A DNA stretch of 64,000 bases from assembly GCA_003138355.1 (NCBI GenBank), contig PLFX01000054.1, positions 62,001 through 126,000 of the forward strand, written 5' to 3'. The notes below the pieces were generated by a model that saw only the letters and a program-made list of their open reading frames with translations, was not told the DNA's origin and did no database searches. The stretch is from Solirubrobacterales bacterium (GTDB taxonomy: Bacteria > Actinomycetota > Thermoleophilia > Solirubrobacterales > Solirubrobacteraceae). The position numbers and the translations under genes were made by a program. How positions within the stretch are numbered: the first letter of the stretch is position 1; every line of letters starts with the position of its first letter. Shown here piece by piece: positions 20,852 through 29,269 of this stretch.

Positions 20852-23800
20852 GTGAACCGCGCCCGAGGACATCGCGCTGCCAAGCGTCGCCGCGTCATTG
20901 CCGGCGGCTCGCTGTTCGCGCTCGTCGCCATAGTCGCCGTCGCGGGCCTGATCTTCTCGGGGGTCACGCAGGCGGCGCCCTCAGATCCGACCACGGTCGG
21001 CGCGGACACCGTGAGCAGCATCGCGCTCAACGGCAACCCAGGGACAACGATCACAGTCGCGCCCGGGACCGACGTATCGATCAGCGCCAACTGGTCCGAC
21101 GCGGGCAACGGCTCCTGCCCTGACTGCATCGACTATCTGGACGTCGGATTCCCGGGTCACGCCGCGCCCGCTGGGTGTCTTGAAAACGACGTAATCGACG
21201 CAGGCACGACGCAGAGCGGGTCTGGCAGCGCGGACTTGGGAGATGCGCCGAGCACGCCCGGCACGTACGACATCGTTGCCAAATACGATGAGGAGTACAC
21301 CTGCGGCGAGCTTTGGGATCTGGGGGCCGGCGGTGTTGTGATCGCTGAGATCACCGTATTAGGTCCGCCGTCGGCGGCGATCAGCTCGCCGGCTGACGGG
21401 CAGACGTTTGGCATTGGTCAAAGCGTCGCGACCAGCTTTTCTTGCAGTGAGGCGGTGGGCGGGCCCGGTATCAGTAGCTGTGTTGACGGCAGCGGTGGCA
21501 CGAGTCCGGGGGCGCTCGACACGAGCAAGGCGGGGAGCTTTGAGTACACGGTGACGGCGACCAGCAGTGATGGGCAGGTTGGGATGGCGTCGATCCACTA
21601 CACCGTTGCCGGTCCACCAACCGCGACGATCAGCTCGCCGGCTGACGGGCAGACCTACAACCTCGGGCAGAATGTGGCGACGAGCTTTTCCTGCCTGGAC
21701 TCTGTGGATGGTCCGGGGCTGTCGGGCTGTGTTGATTCGAACGGGAGCTCGGGTCCGGCGGGGGCTCTGGTCACGAGCGCCGCGGGGACCTTCGCCTATA
21801 GCGTGACCGCGACGAGCAAAGATGGGCAGAGCTCGACGGTGACGATCCATTACACGGTTCTGGGGTCGCCGTCGGCGGCGATCACCTCGCCGGCTGACGG
21901 GCAGACCTTCAACGTCGGGGCGAGCGTTCCGACGGGCTTCTCGTGTGTTGATGCTGTAGGCGCACCCGGGATCGCAAGCTGTGTTGATTCGAACGGGAGC
22001 TCGGGTCCGGCGGGCGCGCTGGTTACGAGCTCGGCGGGCACCTTCGCCTATGTCGTGACCGCGACGAGCAGCGATGGTCAGACCGCGACTGCGACGATTC
22101 ATTACACGGTTGTCGGTCCGCCCACGGCGACGATCGGCTCGCCCGTTACCGGCCAGACCTACAACCTCGGGCAGCACGTCGCGACCAGCTTCAGTTGCCA
22201 GGACTCTGCGGGCGCTCCGGGGATCTCGAGCTGTGTTGATTCGAACGCGAGCACGAGTCCGGGGGCGCTGGTCACGAGTGCCGCGGGAACCTTCGCCTAC
22301 AGCGCGACTGCAACGAGCACAGACGGGCAGACCACCACGTCGACGATCCATTACACGGTTCTGGGTCCGCCTTCGGCGACGATTGGCTCGCCAGCTGACG
22401 GGCAGACCTACAACATTGGCGCGATCGTCCCGACGAGCTTCTCGTGTTCTGATGCGGCTGGTGCACCGGGGATCTCGAGCTGCGTCGATTCGAACGGGAG
22501 CACGAGTCCGGGTGCGCTCGTCACGAGCTCCGCGGGAACCTTCGCCTATAGCGTGACCGCGACGAGCAGCGATGGGCAGACCGCGACGGCGACGATCCAT
22601 TACACGGTCCTCGGTCCGCCCACGGCGACGATCGGCTCGCCCGTTACCGGCCAGACATACAACCTCGGGCAGCACGTGGCGACGAGCTTCTCCTGCCAGG
22701 ACTCGACCAATGCGCCCGGCATCGCGAGCTGCGTCGACTCGAACGGCGGCACGAGCCCGGCGGGGGCGCTCAATACGAGCCAGGCGGGCACCTTCGCGTA
22801 CGTCGTGACCGCGACGAGCACCGATGGGCAGACCGGGACAGCGACGATCAACTACACCGTCCTCGGACCGCCGGCGGCGGTGATCGGCTCGCCGGCCGAC
22901 GCGCAGACCTACAACCTCGGGGCGAGCGTCGCGACCAGCTTCTCGTGTTCTGATGCGGCGGGCGCACCGGGGATCTCGAGCTGTGTCGACTCGAATGGAA
23001 GCGTGAGCCCAGGCGCGCTCGTCACGAGCTCGGCGGGCACATTCGCCTATAGCGTGACCGCGACGAGCAGTGATGGGCAGACCACGACATCGACGATCCA
23101 TTACACGGTCCTCGGCCTGCCGTCGGCAACGATCTCTTCGCCGGCCGACGGGCAGACCTTCGATGTCGGGGCGAGTGTTGCCACGAGCTTCTCGTGCGCT
23201 GACGCGCCGGGCGGGCCGGGCATCGCGAGTTGTGTCGATTCGAATGGGAGCACTAGTCCCGGCGCGCCCGACACGAGCAAGGCGGGCACCTTTGCTTACA
23301 CGGTGACCGCGACGAGCACTGATGGGCAGAGCTCGACATCGACGATCCATTACACGGTTGTTGATCCACCCTCCGCGACGATCGCCTCGCCGGGTGATGG
23401 GCTGACGTACACCGTTGGCCAGCAGGTCGCGACGAGCTTCTCGTGTACAGATGCGGTCAACGCGCCCGGCATCGCGAGTTGCGTTGACTCGAACGGCAGT
23501 CCGAGTCCGGCGGGGGCGCTCAATACGAGCCAGGCGGGCACCTTCACCTACGTTGTGACCGCGAAGAGCGGCGACGGACAGACAACGACGACGACCATCC
23601 ACTACACGGTGGCTCCCTTGGCGCCGTCATTGATCGTTCCACTCCCGTTTGCCGTCCTTGGGACGTCGACGGACGTGACGCCAGTCTCCGGGACGGTGAC
23701 GGTCAAGCTGCCGGGTAGCTCGACGTTCACGACCCTCTCTTCGACGGCGAACATACCCGTCGGTTCGACGATCGATGCGCTGTCAGGGACGGTTTCGCTG

Positions 23801-24214
23801 ACCGTCACCCTGCCGGACGGCAGCTCGCAGACCGGCCAGTTCTACAACGGTGTGTTCGTCTTCACGCAGACGGCGGGCGGCACCGTCATCGCAACGTTGA
23901 CCGGGGCGAGCTTCACCGATTGCCCGCCACCCACGCACGGCGTGCGCGCGGATGCGCATGCTGCGTCAGGAAAGAAGAAGCCGACGACCGTGATCCGTCA
24001 GCTGTGGGGTAACGGGCACGGGAAGTACACGACCAAGGGCCGCTACGGCTCGGCGTCCGTCAGCGGCACGATCTGGGTGACCGAGGATCTCTGCGACGGG
24101 ACGCTGATCAAGGCGATCAAAGACAACGTCATCGTCGTCTCGTTCGCTCACCCGCACATCAAGCACAACGTCCGTCAGGGACAGTCCTTCTTCATCCCGG
24201 CGCCCGGGTATTAG
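20852..24214 (+). CDS. Secreted protein with nine Ig-like repeats and a Thermoleophilia-type C-terminal module
   Basis: 1120 aa from the GTG at 20852, which has GAGGG 5 nt upstream. A signal peptide or anchor follows a basic N terminus (hydrophobic stretch about 17-41, ending GVTQAAPS). After an N-terminal domain with its own cysteines come nine tandem repeats of 82-84 residues. Each carries SPADGQT(Y/F), SFSC, SCVDSNG, TSPGAL, AGTF.Y.VTA.S.DGQ and IHYTV, with two Cys per repeat likely to form a disulfide. The last 190 residues hold a beta-rich segment (VKLPGSSTF ... NIPVGSTIDA, FecR-like in feel) and a module with LWGNGHGKYTTKGRYGSA. No LPXTG or lipobox is seen. Probably an exported surface or matrix protein; adhesion or assembly is inference. 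Confidence 0.85.
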   Translation: MNRARGHRAAKRRRVIAGGSLFALVAIVAVAGLIFSGVTQAAPSDPTTVGADTVSSIALNGNPGTTITVAPGTDVSISANWSDAGNGSCPDCIDYLDVGFPGHAAPAGCLENDVIDAGTTQSGSGSADLGDAPSTPGTYDIVAKYDEEYTCGELWDLGAGGVVIAEITVLGPPSAAISSPADGQTFGIGQSVATSFSCSEAVGGPGISSCVDGSGGTSPGALDTSKAGSFEYTVTATSSDGQVGMASIHYTVAGPPTATISSPADGQTYNLGQNVATSFSCLDSVDGPGLSGCVDSNGSSGPAGALVTSAAGTFAYSVTATSKDGQSSTVTIHYTVLGSPSAAITSPADGQTFNVGASVPTGFSCVDAVGAPGIASCVDSNGSSGPAGALVTSSAGTFAYVVTATSSDGQTATATIHYTVVGPPTATIGSPVTGQTYNLGQHVATSFSCQDSAGAPGISSCVDSNASTSPGALVTSAAGTFAYSATATSTDGQTTTSTIHYTVLGPPSATIGSPADGQTYNIGAIVPTSFSCSDAAGAPGISSCVDSNGSTSPGALVTSSAGTFAYSVTATSSDGQTATATIHYTVLGPPTATIGSPVTGQTYNLGQHVATSFSCQDSTNAPGIASCVDSNGGTSPAGALNTSQAGTFAYVVTATSTDGQTGTATINYTVLGPPAAVIGSPADAQTYNLGASVATSFSCSDAAGAPGISSCVDSNGSVSPGALVTSSAGTFAYSVTATSSDGQTTTSTIHYTVLGLPSATISSPADGQTFDVGASVATSFSCADAPGGPGIASCVDSNGSTSPGAPDTSKAGTFAYTVTATSTDGQSSTSTIHYTVVDPPSATIASPGDGLTYTVGQQVATSFSCTDAVNAPGIASCVDSNGSPSPAGALNTSQAGTFTYVVTAKSGDGQTTTTTIHYTVAPLAPSLIVPLPFAVLGTSTDVTPVSGTVTVKLPGSSTFTTLSSTANIPVGSTIDALSGTVSLTVTLPDGSSQTGQFYNGVFVFTQTAGGTVIATLTGASFTDCPPPTHGVRADAHAASGKKKPTTVIRQLWGNGHGKYTTKGRYGSASVSGTIWVTEDLCDGTLIKAIKDNVIVVSFAHPHIKHNVRQGQSFFIPAPGY
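21362..23614 (+). repeat. Nine tandem repeats of about 250 bp (Ig-like unit)
   Basis: Coding repeats of 82-84 codons in the secreted protein, from GPPSAAISSP to the final IHYTVA. Units 4 and 6, and 5 and 7, are the most alike, so expansion or gene conversion probably occurred in two-unit steps. DNA identity is high enough that slippage or recombination could change the copy number. Confidence 0.9.
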
Positions 24215-24225
24215 GCCTTACGGCT

Positions 24226-24242
24226 GGGAGCGCTCAGCTCCC
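24226..24242. terminator. Hairpin between the repeat-protein gene and grxC
   Basis: GGGAGC-GCTCA-GCTCCC (6-bp stem, 5-nt loop) lies between the convergent stops and overlaps the grxC stop. It may act as a bidirectional terminator. Confidence 0.4.
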
Positions 24243-24491
24243 GCCGACGAGCGCTTCGAGGCGTCCCGATCGGTCGGCCGCGTACAGCTCCGCGAAGCCG
24301 CCGACGAGCGCGCCGTCGATGAGGATCTGGGGGAAGGTCATCATGCCGGTGCGCTCGACGAGCTCGGCGCGCCCCGCGCTGTTCTTGTCGAGGTAGATCT
24401 CCTCGAACTCGAGGCCGCGCTTCTCGAGCAGGCCCTTAGCCGCCGTGCAAAACGCGCACGGAGCGGTCGTATACATCGTGATTTGCGGCAT
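24234..24491 (-). CDS. grxC: Glutaredoxin (GrxC-type)
   Basis: 85 aa thioredoxin-fold redoxin that reduces disulfides or glutathione/mycothiol mixed disulfides in the cytosol. The dithiol active site is Cys12-Ala-Phe-Cys15, the cis-proline is in MTFPQILIDG, and the glycine pair is in ALVGGFAEL. Length is normal for bacterial glutaredoxin 3. ATG at 24491. On its strand a TACACT hexamer (complement of 24502-24507) sits just upstream and could be the -10 element. It is convergent with the repeat protein and divergent from recO. In an actinobacterium the partner thiol may be mycothiol; the sequence does not decide. Confidence 0.93.
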   Translation of the reverse strand: MPQITMYTTAPCAFCTAAKGLLEKRGLEFEEIYLDKNSAGRAELVERTGMMTFPQILIDGALVGGFAELYAADRSGRLEALVGGS

Positions 24492-24551
24492 TACTTCAAA
24501 AAGTGTAGCTAAGGAATCTGTCCCGTCTCAGGACTCGCGTACTCTCGATGT

Positions 24552-25274
24552 ATGGCCGGACCGCTGAAGACGGACGCGATCGTGCTGCGCTCGCTGCGCT
24601 ACGGCGAGGCAGACCGGATCCTGCACCTCTACACGCCGCACCGGGGACGGATCGGCGCGATCGCGAAAGGCGTGCGGCGCACTCGCAGCCGCTTCGGCGG
24701 GCGGCTCGAGCCGTTTCGCCGCGTGCGCCTCATCTGCCACGAGGGGCGCGGCGAGCTGCTGACGATTACGGGCGTCGAGACGCTCGACGCGCACGCGGCG
24801 CTCGGTGAGCACGCGGCGACCCTCGATGCGGCGGCGCGCGCCTGCGATGCGGTCGCGCGGATCTTCGAGACCGAGGAGCCCCACCCCGAGGTCTACAACC
24901 TGCTCGCGAACGAGCTTGCTCTGCTCGCAAGCAACCCCGCGTTGGCGTGCCACGCTAACGCGCTCGCGTTCCGTCTCAAGCTGCTCGTCGCCGCCGGCCT
25001 CGCGCCGGCGCTGTCGTCGTGTGCGTCGTGCGGCGAGCTCGAGAACATCGCGGCCTTCTCGGCGGCAGCGGGCGGCGTGGTCTGCTCGGCCTGCGAGGCA
25101 GGCTCGTTCCCGTTGGCGCTCGAAACCTACGAGTTCATGACCGCGGCGCTCGCACAGCCGCTCGCGCAGGCGCCCTCCTGCTCGCCGGGCGCGCTACGCG
25201 AGGCCGAGCGCGCGATCTCCGAGACGCTTGAGCACCATCACCACCTGCGCCTTCGCGCGGCGGTGGCGCGATGA
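24552..25274 (+). CDS. recO: DNA repair protein RecO
   Basis: Recombination mediator that helps load RecA with RecF and RecR and anneals single strands. 240 aa, normal. The N-terminal OB fold begins KTDAIVLRSLRYGEADRIL, then IAKGVRRTRSRFGG. The C-terminal zinc-binding site is Cys-x2-Cys (CASCGE) followed about 20 residues later by CSAC. ATG at 24552; there is no clear Shine-Dalgarno, so it may be translated from a short or absent leader. It overlaps dgt by 4 nt (ATGA) and so heads a recO-dgt-dnaG operon, all acting in DNA replication or repair. Confidence 0.96.
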   Translation: MAGPLKTDAIVLRSLRYGEADRILHLYTPHRGRIGAIAKGVRRTRSRFGGRLEPFRRVRLICHEGRGELLTITGVETLDAHAALGEHAATLDAAARACDAVARIFETEEPHPEVYNLLANELALLASNPALACHANALAFRLKLLVAAGLAPALSSCASCGELENIAAFSAAAGGVVCSACEAGSFPLALETYEFMTAALAQPLAQAPSCSPGALREAERAISETLEHHHHLRLRAAVAR

Positions 25275-26287
25275 GCACGGCCGTCGCCGAGCGCTTCGCG
25301 GCGCTTCAGATCGAGCGCGAGGAACGCGATCTCGCACCATCGGCGGCGCGTTCGTATCCCGCGCGGCGCCAGCGGCTCGAAGATGATTGCGAGCTGCGCA
25401 CACCGCTCCAAAGAGACCGAGATCGGATCGTCCACAGCAAGGCGTTCCGGCGGCTCAAGCACAAGACGCAGGTATTCGTTTCACCACAGGGCGACCACTA
25501 CCGCACCCGCCTCACGCACACGCTCGAGGTGACCGGGATCTCGCGCACCGTTGCGCGCGCGCTGCGCCTCAACGAGGACCTGGTCGAGGCGATCGGGCTC
25601 GGGCACGACCTCGGCCACCCGCCGTTCGGGCACATCGGCGAGGACGTGCTCGATCGCTGCCTGCGCGAGCGCTTCGACGGCCACTTCCATCACTGGGAGC
25701 AGTCGCTGCGCGTCGTCGACGTGCTCGAGCGCGACGGCGCCGGGCTCAACCTGTGCGAGGACGTTCGCGACGGAATCCTCGGACATAGCGGCCGCGCGGC
25801 CCCACCGCGTACGCTCGAGGGTGCGATCGTACGGATCACTGACCGCTTCGCCTACCTCAACCACGACATCGACGACGCGCTGCGCGCCGGCGTGCTGTCC
25901 GAAAGCGAGTTACCGCGCGAAGCGATCGCGGTGCTCGGTGACACGGGCTCGGCGCGCATCGACGCGCTCGTTCACGACCTCGTCGAGCGCTCGGCGGGCG
26001 CGCGGGAGATCGTGCAAGGCGAGGAGGCGGCCGGCGCGATGAGTGCGCTGCGCGACTTCATGTTCGAGCGCGTGTACCTGGGGGACGCGGCGCGGCGCGA
26101 GCACGCCAAGGTGGAGCGCGTCATCCGGACGCTTTTCGAGCATTACTGCGAGCACCCGGGCGAGTTGCCCGAGGGCGGGCCGGGGGAGCTCGCGACGCGC
26201 GTGACCGACTACATCGCAGGCATGACCGATCGGTACTGCATCCGCGTGTTCGAAGCGCTCGCCGTGCCGCGCGCGTTCGGCCGCTGA
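25271..26287 (+). CDS. dgt: Deoxyguanosinetriphosphate triphosphohydrolase-like HD protein
   Basis: dNTP triphosphohydrolase family, which cleaves a dNTP to deoxynucleoside and triphosphate and so controls the dNTP pool. 338 aa, the short form common in actinobacteria. HD-domain metal ligands are seen in RTRLTHTLEVT (first His), LGHDLGHPPFGH (the HD pair and following His) and later NHDIDDALRAG (Asp). The N terminus has RDRIVHSKAFRRLKHKTQVF, a family signature. Start and stop overlap recO by 4 nt, and the next gene dnaG begins 1 bp after its stop. Substrate breadth (dGTP only or all dNTPs) cannot be read from sequence. Confidence 0.94.
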   Translation: MSTAVAERFAALQIEREERDLAPSAARSYPARRQRLEDDCELRTPLQRDRDRIVHSKAFRRLKHKTQVFVSPQGDHYRTRLTHTLEVTGISRTVARALRLNEDLVEAIGLGHDLGHPPFGHIGEDVLDRCLRERFDGHFHHWEQSLRVVDVLERDGAGLNLCEDVRDGILGHSGRAAPPRTLEGAIVRITDRFAYLNHDIDDALRAGVLSESELPREAIAVLGDTGSARIDALVHDLVERSAGAREIVQGEEAAGAMSALRDFMFERVYLGDAARREHAKVERVIRTLFEHYCEHPGELPEGGPGELATRVTDYIAGMTDRYCIRVFEALAVPRAFGR

Positions 26288-26288
26288 A

Positions 26289-28073
26289 ATGGCGCGCTAC
26301 ACCGACGAGAGCCGCGAGCGCGTCCGCGACGCGGTCGACATCCTCGACCTGATCGGTACGCGGATCGACCTGCGCCGCGCAGGTGCGGACTCCTACACGG
26401 GGCTCTGCCCGTTTCACGACGAGCGCACGCCGTCGTTTTCAATCACGCCGTCGAAGAAGGTCTACTACTGCTTTGGCTGCCAGGCCACGGGCGATGTGTT
26501 CACGTTCGTGTGCGAGACCCAAGGTATGGACTTCCCGGGTGCGCTGGAGTGGCTTGCCGAGCGCTACAACGTGGAGCTCGAGCTCGCGTCCGAGGATCCG
26601 CAGGCCGCCGCGCGCAGGCAGCGCCGCGAGCGCCTGCTCGCGCTGCTCGAGCGGACCGCCGCCTACTACGAGCGCTGCCTGTGGGAGTCCGAGGAAGCCG
26701 CGCGGGCGCGCGAATATCTGGCGGGGCGGGGGCTGGCGGAGGACACGCTGCGCGCGTTCCGCGTCGGCTGGGCGCCGAGCGCGTGGGACCGCGTGCTGCT
26801 CGCCTCGCGAAGCGGCGGCTACAGCGAGCGGGAGCTGCTCGACGCCGGGCTCGTGCAGCGCTCGCAGGAGACGCCGGGGCGCGTCTATGACCGTTTCCGC
26901 TCGCGGATCACCTTCCCGCTTTGTGACAAGCGCGGGCGCGTCGTCGGTTTCGGAGCGCGCACGCTGCAGGCCGGCGTGCCCCCCAAGTACCTGAACAGCG
27001 CCGAGGGCGAGCTGTTTCACAAGCGCGAGCAGCTCTTCGGCCAGCACCTCGCGCGCGCGGCCGCGGCGAAAGCCGGCGTCGTAGTGCTCTGCGAGGGCTA
27101 CACCGACGTGATCGCGATGCACCAGGCGGGCGTCACCAACTGCGTCGGACTGATGGGCACCGCGCTGACCGACGAGCAGATCGGGCTGCTCTCCGTGCTC
27201 GCGCCGACCGTCGTTCTCGCGCTCGACGCCGACGGAGCCGGCCAGGCCGCGATGCTCAAGGCCGCCAATGCGATCGCTGCGCGCGGGCGCATCGAGCTGC
27301 GCGTCGCCCCGCTCGCGCCCGGCAGCGACCCCGCGGACGTTCTCGCGCGCGACGGTGCGCAGGCGCTGCCCGCGATCGTCGCCGGCGCTGTTGCGTTCGT
27401 GCGCTTCCGCGTCGCGCGGATCCTCGCGGCCGGCGATCTTGCGACGCCCGAGGGGCGCGACAAGGTGCTCGCGGAGCTGCGGCCCGTTTTCGGCGAGCTC
27501 GAGCTCGGGTCAACGCGCGAAGAGCTCGAGCGCGAGGTCGCGGCGCAGCTCGGCGTGTCCGAGCGGACCGTCGAGGGACTGCTCGCGCCACGCGCCGTCG
27601 GCGCCCGACGTACGGCGCCCACTCGCGGCGAGGCGCCGCTCACCCTGCCAGACGGCGCCGAGCGCTCCGAGCGCGCCTTCCTCGAGCTGTGCATCGCGCT
27701 GCCGAGTGCGGGCGGTGCGCTGCTCGAGCAGATTGACCTCGACGCGCTGTTCGCGAGTCCGCTGACGCGCCGGGCGGCGGCGCGGCTGCGCGAGGACATC
27801 GATGCGCCGGTCGGTGGGGACATGGACGAGCAGCTCGCACGCCTGCTGACCGAGCTCACCGTGCGCGCGAGCGCGCTCGATGCGATCCCCGCGCAACTCG
27901 AGGTCGCTCATCGCCAGTTAGAGCTGGCGCGAGTCGAGCGCGCGATCGACTCCGCGCGTGCCGGCGGACGCGCAGGCGTCGCCGGGCTCGGTCACGAGCG
28001 CGCGAAGATCAAGCGCGAGATCGATGATTGGATGGCGCGAGCGCTGGAGGAGACCGGGGCCGGATCGCGCTGA
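26289..28073 (+). CDS. dnaG: DNA primase
   Basis: Makes RNA primers for replication. 594 aa, normal. The N-terminal CHC2 zinc finger is visible as CPFHDERTPSF ... YYCFGCQATGD. The RNA polymerase basic domain follows from about 120. The Toprim catalytic centre has the conserved Glu in LCEGYTDVIAM and the Asp pair in LALDADGAGQA. The C-terminal part (from about 430), which contacts the DnaB helicase, is diverged and basic. ATG start 1 bp after dgt. In many actinobacteria dgt and dnaG are adjacent, which supports the calls. Confidence 0.97.
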   Translation: MARYTDESRERVRDAVDILDLIGTRIDLRRAGADSYTGLCPFHDERTPSFSITPSKKVYYCFGCQATGDVFTFVCETQGMDFPGALEWLAERYNVELELASEDPQAAARRQRRERLLALLERTAAYYERCLWESEEAARAREYLAGRGLAEDTLRAFRVGWAPSAWDRVLLASRSGGYSERELLDAGLVQRSQETPGRVYDRFRSRITFPLCDKRGRVVGFGARTLQAGVPPKYLNSAEGELFHKREQLFGQHLARAAAAKAGVVVLCEGYTDVIAMHQAGVTNCVGLMGTALTDEQIGLLSVLAPTVVLALDADGAGQAAMLKAANAIAARGRIELRVAPLAPGSDPADVLARDGAQALPAIVAGAVAFVRFRVARILAAGDLATPEGRDKVLAELRPVFGELELGSTREELEREVAAQLGVSERTVEGLLAPRAVGARRTAPTRGEAPLTLPDGAERSERAFLELCIALPSAGGALLEQIDLDALFASPLTRRAAARLREDIDAPVGGDMDEQLARLLTELTVRASALDAIPAQLEVAHRQLELARVERAIDSARAGGRAGVAGLGHERAKIKREIDDWMARALEETGAGSR

Positions 28074-28271
28074 AGAGGGAGTCTGGCGCCGGGTCGCGAC
28101 CGAACACACGTTCATCTTCCATTCTCGTGGATGCAAGTCCTGGGCGTCGACGCGGCAGCCTCCCGGCTCCGGGCGCAAGTACAAACGCGCACCGACCTGC
28201 GACGCAGTACCGAAGTGCGCGGCCACGCTTGGGTCTATCCTCGCGGCTGCCGGCTCGACTAAGGAGCAACC

Positions 28272-28403
28272 ATGAGCATCCGCACGCATATCGCCAAGGT
28301 CCGCACGCAGAAGCGGCAGCACATCTCCAACGTCCGCACCCAGAAGCGGCAGCACCTCGTCGCCTGGCATCGCCGCGTCCGGCGCGCGCTTCACCTCGGC
28401 TGA
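28272..28403 (+). CDS. Small basic protein (43 aa) with a duplicated 11-residue unit
   Basis: Candidate small gene with AAGGAG 5 nt before its ATG, the strongest ribosome-binding site in this part of the window. The 43-aa product is strongly basic and contains two tandem copies of VRTQKRQH plus three residues (11-residue period), then an Arg-rich tail (AWHRRVRRALHLG). The N-terminal 'IRTHIAK' may be a weaker third unit. At the DNA level the two copies agree at 23 of 24 positions. No cysteine and no membrane segment. It could bind nucleic acid or the ribosome, but I recognise no family. It sits alone between dnaG and the HNH gene. Confidence rests on the ribosome-binding site and the in-frame repeat only. 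Confidence 0.5.
   Translation: MSIRTHIAKVRTQKRQHISNVRTQKRQHLVAWHRRVRRALHLG
28299..28355 (+). repeat. Imperfect 24-bp direct repeat, 33-bp period
   Basis: Copies at 28299-28322 and 28332-28355 differ at one base. The 33-bp period is 11 codons, so the repeat is in frame with the small ORF and encodes its duplicated VRTQKRQH unit. Confidence 0.85.
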
Positions 28404-28470
28404 GCGCGGCCGCCAGCGCGCCTGGCCGCACGCTGCGTCCACGGGAATCGGGGACGCGCTGAAGGGCGGT

Positions 28471-28499
28471 TTGGTGTCCGAGCCGCCACCCATTATACG
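28471..28499 (+). promoter_or_regulatory. Promoter of the HTH-HNH gene
   Basis: A -35-like TTGGTG (28471-28476) and a -10-like TATACG (28494-28499) are separated by exactly 17 bp. Transcription would begin near 28506, about 23 nt before the GTG at 28529. The -10 element overlaps the SOS-type operator. Confidence 0.6.
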
Positions 28500-28514
28500 A
28501 ACATGTGTTCGTAT
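28495..28514. promoter_or_regulatory. LexA (SOS) box
   Basis: Inverted repeat ATACGAAC-N4-GTTCGTAT with perfect 8-bp arms. The core CGAAC-N4-GTTCG fits the SOS box known for LexA of Gram-positive bacteria, including actinobacteria. It overlaps the -10 element and the predicted transcription start of the HTH-HNH gene, the classic place for a repressor. The match to the known consensus is direct; LexA binding itself is inference. Confidence 0.72.
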
Positions 28515-28528
28515 CAGGGCTCGCGACG

Positions 28529-29269
28529 GTGGACAGGGAACGCCTAGCGTCCTGGGTTGCCGACGGTCATTCGCTCGAGCAGATCGGGCGTGAGGTCGGA
28601 CGCCATCCCAGCACGGTCGCCTACTGGCTCGCCAAGTATGGCCTCAGCGCACCTGGGAGTGCCAAGCATGCCGCACGCGGTGCGGTCGACCGCGCGGAAC
28701 TGACCGTACTCGTTGAGGGCGGGGCGTCGATTGCAGAAATCGCGGAGCACCTCGGTCGCAGTAAGGCGACGGTTCGTCATTGGATGAAGCGCTACGAGCT
28801 GCGGACTGTCAACGGCGCGGGGCGGCGGCCGCGACCGGGAGCCCGGGCCGCACGCGCGTCTGGTTCTCGCGATGTCGAGCTTCCGTGTCCGCGCCACGGA
28901 CCAGCGACGCACCGGCTCGACTCGCGTGGCTACTACCGCTGTATTCGCTGCCGCGCAGAGTCTGTGTCGCGTCGACGTCGCAAGGTAAAGGCGATCCTCG
29001 TGGCGGAGTTCGGCGGGGCCTGCGTGCTATGTGGCTACGACCGATCGCCGGCCGCCCTCGAGTTCCATCACCTTGCTCCCGCAACGAAGAGCTTCTCTGT
29101 CGGTCAACAAGGATTCGGCCGCTCGCTCGCACGCCTGCGTGCGGAGGCAGCGAAATGTGTGTTGCTGTGCTCCAACTGTCATGCTGAGGTCGAGCACGGT
29201 ACGGTTACGCTCACACAGGACGCCGACATTCCAGGTCTCCGTGGTAGTCCAATGCGCAGTGCGGGGTAG
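28529..29269 (+). CDS. HTH-HNH endonuclease-like protein, probably LexA-regulated
   Basis: About 246 aa from the GTG at 28529. The longer frame opens at a GTG (28505) inside the SOS box and before the likely transcript, so I reject that start. Two helix-turn-helix units are seen (SLEQIGREVGRHPSTVAYWL and SIAEIAEHLGRSKATVRHWM), then a linker rich in Arg/Ala. A zinc ribbon follows (CPRHG ... CIRC), then an HNH-type nuclease fold with CVLCGYDRSPAALEFHH and CSNCHAEVEHG. The HH pair and the two CxxC-type knuckles are those of an active HNH site. The stop codon TAG (29267-29269) lies inside the tRNA-Asn gene. It could be a DNA-damage-induced nuclease or homing-type protein; the target is unknown. 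Confidence 0.85.
   Translation: MDRERLASWVADGHSLEQIGREVGRHPSTVAYWLAKYGLSAPGSAKHAARGAVDRAELTVLVEGGASIAEIAEHLGRSKATVRHWMKRYELRTVNGAGRRPRPGARAARASGSRDVELPCPRHGPATHRLDSRGYYRCIRCRAESVSRRRRKVKAILVAEFGGACVLCGYDRSPAALEFHHLAPATKSFSVGQQGFGRSLARLRAEAAKCVLLCSNCHAEVEHGTVTLTQDADIPGLRGSPMRSAG

Noticed and set aside
21359-23602. Long open frame of 747 codons antisense to the repeat protein
   Set aside because: Arg/Ala-rich product with no family features; a product of the repeated, high-GC coding strand.
21362-23614. Regular DNA repetition that might be taken for a CRISPR array or satellite
   Set aside because: The period is about 250 bp, in frame, and encodes a conserved protein repeat; there are no short repeats with unique spacers.
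28505-28528. GTG at 28505 as the HNH gene start
   Set aside because: It lies inside the LexA box and near or before the expected transcription start; GTG at 28529 is preferred.
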